Origin: UBA5794 sp965368815
GTDB taxonomy: Bacteria; Actinomycetota; Acidimicrobiia; Spongiisociales; UBA5794
Assembly: GCA_965368815.1 (NCBI GenBank)
Contig: CBDUOH010000041.1
Span: forward strand, 1 to 18,549
Length of the DNA stretch: 18,549 nucleotides
Reading direction: 5' to 3'
Of this stretch, positions 6,757-14,306 are shown piece after piece. The notes below the pieces were generated by a model. That model searched no databases. It was not told the DNA's origin and was given only the letters and a program-made list of their open reading frames with translations. Each line of letters opens with the position of its first letter. Within the stretch, counting starts at the first letter, position 1. A program made the position numbers and the translations under genes.

Positions 6757-7989
6757 ATGGACATCCCCGGGATCCTGCACGCCGACCTCGACGCCTTCTA
6801 TGCCGCCGTGGCGGTCAAGGAGGACCCGTCGCTGGCCGGAAAACCGGTCGCGGTCGGAGGTGGCGTCGTGTTGTCGTGCACCTATGAGGCAAGGGCCTTC
6901 GGGGTGCGCGGCGGGATGCCACTCCGAGAAGCACGAACCCTGTGCCCGCACCTGATGGTCGTCGACGGGACGTTCGGGGCGTATGTCGAGTACTCGAAGG
7001 TCGTGTTCGGGATCTTCGAGTCCTACACGCCGCTGGTTGAGCGTTTGTCCATCGATGAGGCGTTCATGGATGTGACCGGCTCGGTTCATCTGTTCGGTAG
7101 CCCTGCCGAGATCGGTCGCAAGATCCGTGATGACGTCAGGCGCGAAACGGGGCTCGCCGTTTCGGTCGGGGCAACGACCCGCAAGTTCCTCTCCAAGATC
7201 GCGAGCCAGGTCGCCAAACCCGATGGGTTGATCGTGGTGAATCCGGGTGAGGAGATCGAGTTCCTGCACCCACTGCCGGTGTCGTATCTGTGGGGCGTCG
7301 GACGGGTCACCAAGGCGCGGCTCAACGATCTCGGTATCGAGACGATCGGCGACATCGCCTCCACACCACCAGACGCTCTCGAAGCGATGCTCGGGCGCGG
7401 CCACGCAGCGCACCTCTACGCATTGGCGAACAACCGTGATCCACGACCCGTGCAAACGAAGCGGAAAGCCAAATCGCTCTCTGCCCAGTCCGCGATGCGT
7501 GCCAAGATCCGCGGGCTCGACGAGTTGACCCCGACCCTGCATCGGCTCACGGACCGTGTCGCGTCACGACTGCGGTCCAAGGAGCTGAACATCCGAACGG
7601 TCACCATCAAAGTGAGGTTCGGGGACCTGACGGCGATCACACGATCCAAGACGATGCCAACTCCGACATCTTCCACGGCGACGATCGTCGATGTGGCCAC
7701 GAAGTTGCTTGCAGGCGTGCTCGCAGAGTTTCCGAAGCACGAAACCACCTTGATCAGTGTCGCGACCTCAGGCATCGGCCGGGTTGATGCGACACAACTT
7801 GCCTTCGGAGTGGACGACGATGATCTCTCGGGCGGATCGCCGCGTGAGCTCGAATTCGAGGCGTTGGATCATTCCGTCGACGAACTCCGTCGCAAGTTCG
7901 GGGCCAATGCGGTCACACACGGTTCGGACCTCCTATCGGGTCGCACCGATTTCACCGACGGGCTCTCCGAGATCATGACACCGGACTGA
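6757..7989 (+). CDS. dinB: DNA polymerase IV (Y-family translesion polymerase)
   Basis: A 411-residue Y-family polymerase that copies damaged DNA. The N-terminal metal-binding motif is HADLDAFYAAV with D10; Y15 is at the steric-gate position. The second active-site motif, SIDEAF, supplies D100 and E101. The palm continues with the GATTRKFLSKIASQVAKPDG segment, followed by the helix-hairpin-helix thumb (LWGVGRVTKARLNDLGIETIGDIA) and the little finger (about 240-350). DATQLAFGV near residue 350 resembles the beta-clamp-binding QLxLF motif. After it comes an extra tail of about 60 residues. Where most relatives have FxAVE after the first motif, this protein reads AAVAV. The start at 6757 gives the canonical N-terminus; the ORF extends upstream to 6601 only inside the hydrolase gene. 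Confidence 0.95.
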   Translation: MDIPGILHADLDAFYAAVAVKEDPSLAGKPVAVGGGVVLSCTYEARAFGVRGGMPLREARTLCPHLMVVDGTFGAYVEYSKVVFGIFESYTPLVERLSIDEAFMDVTGSVHLFGSPAEIGRKIRDDVRRETGLAVSVGATTRKFLSKIASQVAKPDGLIVVNPGEEIEFLHPLPVSYLWGVGRVTKARLNDLGIETIGDIASTPPDALEAMLGRGHAAHLYALANNRDPRPVQTKRKAKSLSAQSAMRAKIRGLDELTPTLHRLTDRVASRLRSKELNIRTVTIKVRFGDLTAITRSKTMPTPTSSTATIVDVATKLLAGVLAEFPKHETTLISVATSGIGRVDATQLAFGVDDDDLSGGSPRELEFEALDHSVDELRRKFGANAVTHGSDLLSGRTDFTDGLSEIMTPD

Positions 7990-8010
7990 TCGACCGAGAT
8001 CGCACGTGCA

Positions 8011-8027
8011 CCACGGCCACGCCGTGG
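8011..8027. terminator. Bidirectional hairpin between convergent dinB and ribokinase genes
   Basis: CCACGGC (8011-8017) and GCCGTGG (8021-8027) form a perfect 7-bp stem with a 3-base loop. It lies between the stop codons of two convergent genes (7989 and 8046). There is no T-run on either side, but position and stem strength suit a shared terminator. Confidence 0.55.
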
Positions 8028-8045
8028 ACGCCACCGCGTCGACTC

Positions 8046-8981
8046 CTAGGTGACGGTTACGCGACGGATCCAGCGATCGGCGTCTTCCTGGGTCGGCATC
8101 GAGGGCTGGGCGCCCGGGATCGTCGTGGCGTGTGCACCGCATGCGGTAGCGAGGACGAGCGATTGGCGGAGATCGAGTCCGGTCGCTACGCCGTGGGCGA
8201 ATCCGGCGCAGAACGCATCGCCAGCACCGACCGTGTCGACGACCCTCACGGCCGGGGGGATGGTGCGTACAACGGTTCCATCGGCGAGCACGGCGACAGC
8301 TCCTTCGGACCCGAGTGTCACGACGACGATTCCGTCGAAGGGGAGCGTTCGCACCGCCTTGACGATGTCGGGTTCGGTCGTAGGTTCATCCATCCCGGCA
8401 AGGATCCCCAGTTCCGTGCGGTTCGGCAGGAGGACGTCGACATGCCTGAGCACGGCCGCATCCAGTGGCGTCGCAGGTGCAGGATTCAGCAACGTCGTCC
8501 CGTTGGCGGTCTCGAGGGCTGCGATCACAGCCTCCATTGGTATCTCCATCTGCACAAGGGTCACGTCGGCAGGTGCGATGATGCCCGCGGCCTCTGCAAC
8601 GAGGTCGGCGGTGAGGTGGGCATTCGCACCGGGGTTCACGACGATGGTGTTCTCGCCGCGCTTGTCAACGACGATCACGGCGACACCGGTGGGGTCTTCG
8701 ACCGTCGAGACCATGGAGATGTCGACATTGTTCGATTCGAGCGCAGCCATGAGCCGTGCGCCGTTCGCATCGCTCCCCACGCAACCGACAAGGGTGGTGC
8801 TCTGACCGAGCCTGGCCGTCGCAACCGCCTGGTTCGCTCCCTTGCCACCGTTGTGGACGGTGGAGGACGTGGCGGTCACGGTTTCACCCGGTGACGGGAT
8901 CCTGGCCGTGTGGAGAACGAGGTCGCTGTTGATCGATCCGACGACCGCAACCCGTGAACTGTTCCCGATGATGTCAGACAT
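8046..8981 (-). CDS. rbsK: Ribokinase (PfkB family)
   Basis: A 311-residue PfkB-family sugar kinase of normal ribokinase length. The first signature lies at 44-58 and contains GGKGANQAVA. The second signature, DTVGAGDAFCAGFA (249-262), contains the anion hole and the catalytic base D255. The NSD motif (18-20) and GGKGAN match ribose-binding residues of ribokinase. It phosphorylates ribose to ribose 5-phosphate in the cytoplasm. Its ATG overlaps the end of the molybdopterin-subunit gene by 8 bases (ATGTCTGA), and AAGGA precedes it, so it is translationally coupled and the last gene of the purine-type operon. There it would recover ribose released from nucleosides. Another pentose or a nucleoside as substrate cannot be excluded. 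Confidence 0.88.
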   Translation of the reverse strand: MSDIIGNSSRVAVVGSINSDLVLHTARIPSPGETVTATSSTVHNGGKGANQAVATARLGQSTTLVGCVGSDANGARLMAALESNNVDISMVSTVEDPTGVAVIVVDKRGENTIVVNPGANAHLTADLVAEAAGIIAPADVTLVQMEIPMEAVIAALETANGTTLLNPAPATPLDAAVLRHVDVLLPNRTELGILAGMDEPTTEPDIVKAVRTLPFDGIVVVTLGSEGAVAVLADGTVVRTIPPAVRVVDTVGAGDAFCAGFAHGVATGLDLRQSLVLATACGAHATTIPGAQPSMPTQEDADRWIRRVTVT

Positions 8982-11211
8982 CGACCGATTCCTTCTTGAG
9001 CCCGGCGAGCACCCTATCGGGAGTCAGAGGGAATTCATCGAACCAAACGCCTGTGGCATCGGCCAACGCGGCAACCACGGCGGGTGCATACGGTATGAAG
9101 GGCATCTCCGCCATACCGCGAGCGCCCCACGGCCCCAAGGGATCCGCCACCTCCACGATGGTCGTGACGATGCGATCAGGAACATCCATCGATCCGGGGA
9201 GCAGGTAGCCCGACAGGGTGGGGTTCTCGATGCGACCGTCGGTCACCCTGAGCCGTTCGGACAGCGTGTACCCGTGTGCCTGTACGATCGCTCCCTCGGT
9301 CTGGCCCACCACCAGACCCGGGTTGATGGCGCGCCCTACGTCAACGGCGCAGTGCACCGTTCCGACACGGATGTGACCTGTTTCGATGTCGACCGCCACG
9401 TCGACCACCTCGCCCACGTAGCCGAAGGCAAACACCGGCGACCCAGCTCCCGTGGCATCGTCAATCGGCTCCGTGCGCGGTGGTACGTAGCGGAAGTGCC
9501 CGGTGGCGGGCCGTTGCCCGTCGATCCACGCCTTCTTGGCCTCCTCGACCGCTCCTTGGATCGAGTTGCCGGCCATGAACGTCATGCGGGACGCCGATGC
9601 CGAACCCGAATCCCCTGAGGTGGCAGTGTCCGAGAACGTCCCGTGGACCCGGTCGACGTCAACTCCGGTTGCCTCCGCGACCATTTGGACGAACACGGTG
9701 TGTGCGCCTTGACCGACATCGGCTCCGGCGTGGGCGAGATCCACGGTTTCGATGGTGTCGGTGCCGTGCAACGTGACCGTCGCCTCGCACCGCTCGGGGA
9801 AACCCATTGCGAAACCTACGTTCTTGAGCGCAAGGGCCATCCCGCGACCGGTTCGCACCGAAGGTGCGTGTGCGCCGAGTGAACGGATCGCACCCACCGT
9901 CGTTTCGATCGGTGGGGGGTCGTCCCACGCCGACGCCTCGAGGAGTTCATCGAGCACCGTCTCGATGCTGACACCTGCGGGCATGGGGCGCTGGGTGATG
10001 AAGTCGTCGCCATCGTGAAGAAGATTGACTCGGCGGACCTCTGCCGGGTCAAGGTTGAGTTGCTTCGCGAGTTTGTTCATCTGGCATTCTGCGACGAACG
10101 CGCCCTGCGGTCCGCCGAAACCGCGGAAGGCACCGCCGGGCACCGAATGTGTGTACACGGCCTTCGAGTCGATGCGGGCGTTCGGGATGTTGTACGGCCC
10201 GGTTACGGTCATGTGGAGGTTGGCAAGGACCTTGTTCGACGTGTAGTTGTACGCGCCGGCATCAAGGAAGGCGTCTGCCTCGACGGCCACCACTCTGCCG
10301 TCACGGGTCGCGCCCCACCGTGCGGTTATCTCGGCTCGGTGACGCTTGTGATGACCCACGATGCTCTCTTCGCGGTTCCAGACGGTCCGGACGGGTCGGT
10401 TGATCCCGGCACGGTGCAGTTTGAGCGCGGCAGCGGCAAGGACGATCTGGAGGCTCATGTCCTCGCGCCCCCCGAAAGCGCCACCGATGGCCGGATACAC
10501 CACGCGGACCTGTGCGGGGTCGAGTTGGAGTGCATGGGCGATCTGCGCCTGGTCCTCGTGCGTCCATTGCCCCGCTATCTGGACCGTCACGACACCGTTC
10601 TCGACATATGCGACAGCCGCCTCTGGCTGGAGATATGCGTGTTCCTGGTGGGGGACCCGGTAGGTGCCCTCGACGGTCACCTCCGCCCGGTTCCACCCCG
10701 ATGCCATGTCGCCCTTGCGGATCCTCAGCCCGTAGTAGGCATTGGTGGCGAGACCGTTCTCGGGGTGAACCAACACATTGCCCGCCATCGCAGAGCTGAT
10801 GTCCGGCGCGATCGGGAGATCGTCCCATTCGACGACGAGTGCCTTTGCTCCAGCGAGGGCCGAGACCGCGTCCGACGCAATGACCACTGCGATCTGATCC
10901 GCTTCCCAACGGCTGATGTCGGATGGAACAGCCGACTCCCCGGTGGCGTCCACTCCCACGAGAACCGGTTGATCGAACATCGTGAGCCCGTACTCGTTGA
11001 GTGGGATGTCAGCCGCGGTGACGACATCCACGACGCCCGCGACGGCCAGCGCCGGCTCCACGTCCATCGACAGCATGCGGGCATGCGGCCGACCCGAGAA
11101 CACCACCTTGGCGTGCAACGCATCGGGGACATCGAGATCGTCCGGGTAGCGGGCAGCGCCAGTCACCTTTCCCCACGCGTCGATTCGTTGTTCCGTCCTG
11201 CCGACGCTCAT
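8974..11211 (-). CDS. Xanthine dehydrogenase-family molybdopterin-binding subunit
   Basis: A 745-residue large subunit of a molybdenum hydroxylase, normal length for the separate bacterial subunit. The N-terminal a/b-hammerhead domain (about 1-130) is followed by the two Moco-binding domains. Key motifs: IGGAFGGRED (242-251), where E250 matches the substrate-binding E802 of bovine xanthine oxidase; AFRGFGGPQG (361-370), matching R912 and F914; ADVGQGAHT (497-505); and GARGMAEMP (696-704), where E702 matches the catalytic E1261. The segment matching bovine R880 (about 327-337) has no arginine, so the substrate may not be classical xanthine. CO dehydrogenase is excluded because its AYRCSFR loop is absent. 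The start overlaps the upstream stop by 4 bases (ATGA). Confidence 0.88.
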   Translation of the reverse strand: MSVGRTEQRIDAWGKVTGAARYPDDLDVPDALHAKVVFSGRPHARMLSMDVEPALAVAGVVDVVTAADIPLNEYGLTMFDQPVLVGVDATGESAVPSDISRWEADQIAVVIASDAVSALAGAKALVVEWDDLPIAPDISSAMAGNVLVHPENGLATNAYYGLRIRKGDMASGWNRAEVTVEGTYRVPHQEHAYLQPEAAVAYVENGVVTVQIAGQWTHEDQAQIAHALQLDPAQVRVVYPAIGGAFGGREDMSLQIVLAAAALKLHRAGINRPVRTVWNREESIVGHHKRHRAEITARWGATRDGRVVAVEADAFLDAGAYNYTSNKVLANLHMTVTGPYNIPNARIDSKAVYTHSVPGGAFRGFGGPQGAFVAECQMNKLAKQLNLDPAEVRRVNLLHDGDDFITQRPMPAGVSIETVLDELLEASAWDDPPPIETTVGAIRSLGAHAPSVRTGRGMALALKNVGFAMGFPERCEATVTLHGTDTIETVDLAHAGADVGQGAHTVFVQMVAEATGVDVDRVHGTFSDTATSGDSGSASASRMTFMAGNSIQGAVEEAKKAWIDGQRPATGHFRYVPPRTEPIDDATGAGSPVFAFGYVGEVVDVAVDIETGHIRVGTVHCAVDVGRAINPGLVVGQTEGAIVQAHGYTLSERLRVTDGRIENPTLSGYLLPGSMDVPDRIVTTIVEVADPLGPWGARGMAEMPFIPYAPAVVAALADATGVWFDEFPLTPDRVLAGLKKESVDV

Positions 11212-12656
11212 GAGGCACCGCCGTGGAGGAGGGTGGGTGTTGTGAGGGCGGTCACGATCGACTCGTACCCCGTGCAGCGACAGATGTTGCCACTCAGTCC
11301 GTCGCGTGCCTCGCGTGCCGTCAGGTTGTCGTGTTCGGCGACGAGTGAGGACGCTGCCATGACAAACCCGGGCGTGCAGAATCCGCATTGCACCGCGCCG
11401 GTGTTCACGAAGGCTTCCTGGATGGCTCGGTCGAGGTCCGATGCCAGTCCCTCGATCGTCACGATGGTCGACCCGACAGCCGCCGTGCACGGAACAAGAC
11501 AGGCGAGTACTGCCTCGCCGTCCATGTGGACCGTGCAGGCTCCGCATTCGCCTTCCCCACAGCCCTCCTTCGTGCCTGTGAGTGGTTCAGCGTCGCTGTC
11601 GGTTGCGTTGTCACGGATCCAGTCGAGAAGGGTCACGCCCAACCCCACGGGACCGTGCACCTCTTTCCCGTTGACAGCAAGCGTCATGGGGTCACCTGAC
11701 GCCGCCGACAAGGCTGGCCGAAGGTTGGGGCTCGGGGCCGTAGACAGCGTCGTCACCCGTGCGGGCCACTGATCTCGCTCGGTTCGGTCCTTGATCGAGT
11801 GGAGCATCCGCCGAACCGCCACCGCGACAAGCTCGGTTCGATACTCGGCCGTCGCGCGACCGTCCGAGATCGGTGCTACTTCGGACGCCGCGCTGCGTGC
11901 CGTCGACTCGATCAACGGGTCGGAGAGTTCCTTGCCCACGAGGCGGTCGGCAGCCTCGGCGAGGACCACCGTGGGAGCGACGCTGCCGAGCGCGATTCGT
12001 GCTTCCGAAATGACACCGGACTCGTGGGAAAGCACCACGGCACCGTGCACCACCGAGATTGCCTGGGCGGATCGGAGTCCCACCTTGGCGAACACGCCGC
12101 TGTCAAGATCGGTCAAGGCCCGGAATCTGATCGCCGTCATGATCTCATTCGGTTGCATCACGGTGCGTCTGACGCCGGTGTAGAAGTCCGGAAGAGTCAT
12201 CGTCCGCACGCCGTCAACCGATCGCAATTCGACTGTTGCATCGAGCGCGAGCAGTGCCGAAATCGTGTCGTTCGCCGGGCTCGCAGTGATCAGATTGCCA
12301 GCCACGGTTGCTCTATTGCGCAATTGCGCGGATCCAACCTCAAGCGAGGCCTGTGCGAGAGGAAGGCCCATGTCCAGGATCACGGACGAGGAGACGACGT
12401 CCTTGTGGGTGACCAACGGTCCGAGACCGATGAATCCGTCGGTGGCCGTGATGTCGCCGAGCTGCGGTATCGCGGCGAGATCGACGAGGTACGAGACATC
12501 GCGAACCTTGCGTTGCATCTCAAGCAGGAGGTCGGTTCCTCCGGCGATGACCCGAGCCGCGTGCCCGAGGTGGTCGAGGAGCTCAAGCGCCTCGTCCATC
12601 GTTGCCGGACGTTCGTAGCGGTCGAACTCCCACGAGCGGTCCTGTACGTCATGCAT
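11208..12656 (-). CDS. Fused FAD-binding and 2Fe-2S subunit of a xanthine dehydrogenase-family enzyme
   Basis: A 482-residue protein combining two subunits that are normally separate. Residues about 8-180 are the PCMH-type FAD domain, with VIAGGTDLLLEM (36-47) and AGNLITASPANDT (119-131). Residues about 185-288 are the flavoprotein C-terminal domain. A Pro/Ala/Ser-rich linker (about 290-323) joins a complete two-cluster 2Fe-2S domain from M324. Its plant-ferredoxin cluster uses C366, C371, C374 and C386. Its helical cluster uses C424, C427, C459 and C461. It carries electrons from the Mo site via the FeS clusters to FAD and then to the acceptor. The start overlaps the deaminase stop by 8 bases (ATGCATGA). 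The frame is open throughout. The fused order is FAD then FeS, the reverse of the usual FeS-FAD chains. Confidence 0.87.
   Translation of the reverse strand: MHDVQDRSWEFDRYERPATMDEALELLDHLGHAARVIAGGTDLLLEMQRKVRDVSYLVDLAAIPQLGDITATDGFIGLGPLVTHKDVVSSSVILDMGLPLAQASLEVGSAQLRNRATVAGNLITASPANDTISALLALDATVELRSVDGVRTMTLPDFYTGVRRTVMQPNEIMTAIRFRALTDLDSGVFAKVGLRSAQAISVVHGAVVLSHESGVISEARIALGSVAPTVVLAEAADRLVGKELSDPLIESTARSAASEVAPISDGRATAEYRTELVAVAVRRMLHSIKDRTERDQWPARVTTLSTAPSPNLRPALSAASGDPMTLAVNGKEVHGPVGLGVTLLDWIRDNATDSDAEPLTGTKEGCGEGECGACTVHMDGEAVLACLVPCTAAVGSTIVTIEGLASDLDRAIQEAFVNTGAVQCGFCTPGFVMAASSLVAEHDNLTAREARDGLSGNICRCTGYESIVTALTTPTLLHGGAS
11687..11697 (-). promoter_or_regulatory. Possible internal ribosome-binding site and start at the FeS domain
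   Basis: Inside the fused gene AGGTGA (11692-11697 on the minus strand) lies four bases before the in-frame ATG at 11687. That ATG encodes M324, exactly where the 2Fe-2S domain begins. It may be a relic of an ancestral separate gene or an active start making a free 159-residue FeS subunit. This is inference from spacing only. Confidence 0.3.
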
Positions 12657-13236
12657 CGTCGGCTTGCCCGTCGGCGTTGTAGATCTCGCCACCACCGGAG
12701 GCATAGCGATCCAGGACCGCGATCGCGTCGTCCCGGCGCACGTCCTGCCGGACCGAAATGCCTCGTTGTTCAAGCGAACGCACCCAATCGGCCGGTTTGG
12801 TTCCTTCGTCGAAACCGATGGATCGTGCGTCACCATCACGGGCACCGATGAGCACGGAGGTGACGCCGCTCCACGGCGTGGCTCCGAGACACATCGCGCA
12901 CGGCTCGACGCTCGTTGCGAGTATGGTCGGCTCCGTACCGTCGTTGCTGAGGTCGTACCGCCCCATCCGTGCTCCCGCCACGCCCATTGCCACGATCTCT
13001 GCGTGCGCCGTCGGGTTGTTCTGGGGAACCACAAGGTTGACCCCGGGAGCGATCAGCCGATCGGTTGCAACGTCGAAGATGGCGGCGCCGAATGGGCCGC
13101 CGGTGGCGTGGATCACGTTGTTGAGTGACAGGTCGATGGCGAGGGCCATCTTGTCATCGTCGGAGGCATACGGTCGATCGAAATCGACGACGTCCTCCAC
13201 CCAGGCAGGGAGGCTGCAGGTGAAACCCAAGGGCAT
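12649..13236 (-). CDS. guaD: Guanine deaminase-like nucleobase/nucleoside deaminase (CDA fold)
   Basis: A 195-residue cytidine-deaminase-fold zinc enzyme. The zinc and proton-shuttle motif is HAE (H78, E80) in NPTAHAEIVAM. The second motif is PCAMC (C113, C116) in SVEPCAMCLGA. GGPFGAAI (46-53) is the strand leading into the active site. The HAE...EPCAMCLGA pattern with an acidic C-terminal stretch fits small bacterial guanine deaminases, which turn guanine into xanthine. An N-terminal extension of about 29 residues precedes the core. GGAAG-like SD sequence lies 9 bases before the ATG. The downstream overlap with a xanthine dehydrogenase-type gene supports a purine substrate. A related pyrimidine or pterin deaminase cannot be excluded. 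The gene lies 44 bases after tdh with no terminator visible between them. Confidence 0.8.
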   Translation of the reverse strand: MPLGFTCSLPAWVEDVVDFDRPYASDDDKMALAIDLSLNNVIHATGGPFGAAIFDVATDRLIAPGVNLVVPQNNPTAHAEIVAMGVAGARMGRYDLSNDGTEPTILATSVEPCAMCLGATPWSGVTSVLIGARDGDARSIGFDEGTKPADWVRSLEQRGISVRQDVRRDDAIAVLDRYASGGGEIYNADGQADDA

Positions 13237-13280
13237 GGGCCCATTCTTCCAGACGGAGCAGTCCTAGGTGCGGTGTCGCC

Positions 13281-14306
13281 TCAGGCCCAGTTGAGGATGA
13301 CCTTCGCCGATTGCCCGGAGCGGACAGTTTCGAACGCGTCCTCGTGGTCAGCCGCATCGAACTGATGGGTGATCACGGGGGACACGTCGAGACCCTTCTG
13401 GAGCATGGCGAGCATCTTGTACCACGTCTCGAACATCTTTCTCCCGTAGATCCCCTGGAGCGTGAGGCCCTTGAACACGATGTCGTTCCAGTCGATGGGT
13501 GCCTGCTTCGGTGGGATTCCCAAGAGCGCGATGTTTCCGCCGTTGTTCATCGTCGTGATCATGTCGTGGAGTGCAGCCGGGTTGCCGGACATCTCAAGCC
13601 CGACATCGAACCCCTCTGTCATGCCGAGTTCGTCCATGGCTGCCCGGACCGTGCTGGTGGAGGTGTTGATCTCGTAGTCGGCGCCCATCGTTTCGGCGAG
13701 CGCAAGCCGGTACTCATTGATGTCCGTCACAACGATGTGGCGTGCGCCAACGAATCTCGCGATGGCGACTGCCATCATTCCGATGGGTCCGGACCCCGTG
13801 ATGAGCACGTCCTCGCCCACGAGGTCGAAGTTGAGTGCCGTATGGACCGCGTTGCCCAGGGGATCGAGGATGCAGGCGATGTCATCGGATATGTCCTCGG
13901 GTATCGGCTGGATGTTCGAGCCCGGTATCGCGACGTAGTCGGCGAATGCACCGGGTCGGTTCACGCCGACGCCGATGGTCCTGATGCACAGATGCCGCCG
14001 ACCCGCCTGGCAGTTTCGGCACCTGCCGCACACGATGTGGCCTTCACCCGACACCCGCTGACCGACCCGGAACCCCTCCACTTCCGAACCCATGTCCTCG
14101 ATCACGCCCATGTATTCGTGGCCGATGGCCATCGGGGTCGGGACGGTCGAGGCAGCCCACTCGTCCCACGCGACGATGTGCAGATCGGTGCCGCAGATCG
14201 ACGTCTTGTGGACACGGACGAGGACATCGTTGGGTCCGACGTCCGGTTTCGGGATGTCCTCGAACCAAATACCTTGCTCGGGCCTGGTCTTGACGAGGGC
14301 CCGCAT
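13281..14306 (-). CDS. tdh: L-threonine 3-dehydrogenase
   Basis: A 341-residue zinc-dependent medium-chain dehydrogenase, the same length as the E. coli enzyme. It oxidises L-threonine to 2-amino-3-ketobutyrate with NAD+. The catalytic zinc ligands are C38 (SICGTDLHI), H63 and E64 (IGHEY). The structural zinc site is C93, C96, C99 and C107. The Rossmann motif is GSGPIG (171-176), with D195 at the end of the second strand, favouring NAD over NADP. The start codon shares one base with the kbl stop (TGATG), so the two are translationally coupled. The pairing with kbl separates it from other zinc alcohol dehydrogenases. Confidence 0.95.
   Translation of the reverse strand: MRALVKTRPEQGIWFEDIPKPDVGPNDVLVRVHKTSICGTDLHIVAWDEWAASTVPTPMAIGHEYMGVIEDMGSEVEGFRVGQRVSGEGHIVCGRCRNCQAGRRHLCIRTIGVGVNRPGAFADYVAIPGSNIQPIPEDISDDIACILDPLGNAVHTALNFDLVGEDVLITGSGPIGMMAVAIARFVGARHIVVTDINEYRLALAETMGADYEINTSTSTVRAAMDELGMTEGFDVGLEMSGNPAALHDMITTMNNGGNIALLGIPPKQAPIDWNDIVFKGLTLQGIYGRKMFETWYKMLAMLQKGLDVSPVITHQFDAADHEDAFETVRSGQSAKVILNWA

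Noticed and set aside
10015..11772. Long plus-strand ORF of 585 codons across the hydroxylase genes
   Set aside because: It is antisense to the recognised Mo and FAD/FeS genes, has arginine-, histidine- and glycine-rich low-complexity content typical of GC-rich shadow frames, and shows no domain.
11208..13034. Fused subunit starting at the far upstream start at 13034
   Set aside because: The extra 126 residues overlap the deaminase gene in another frame and are arginine/serine/threonine-rich; the ATG at 12656 overlaps the deaminase stop and fits the FAD-domain N-terminus.
13237..13280. Terminator between tdh and the deaminase gene
   Set aside because: The 44 bases contain no stable inverted repeat and no T-run, only the deaminase ribosome-binding site.
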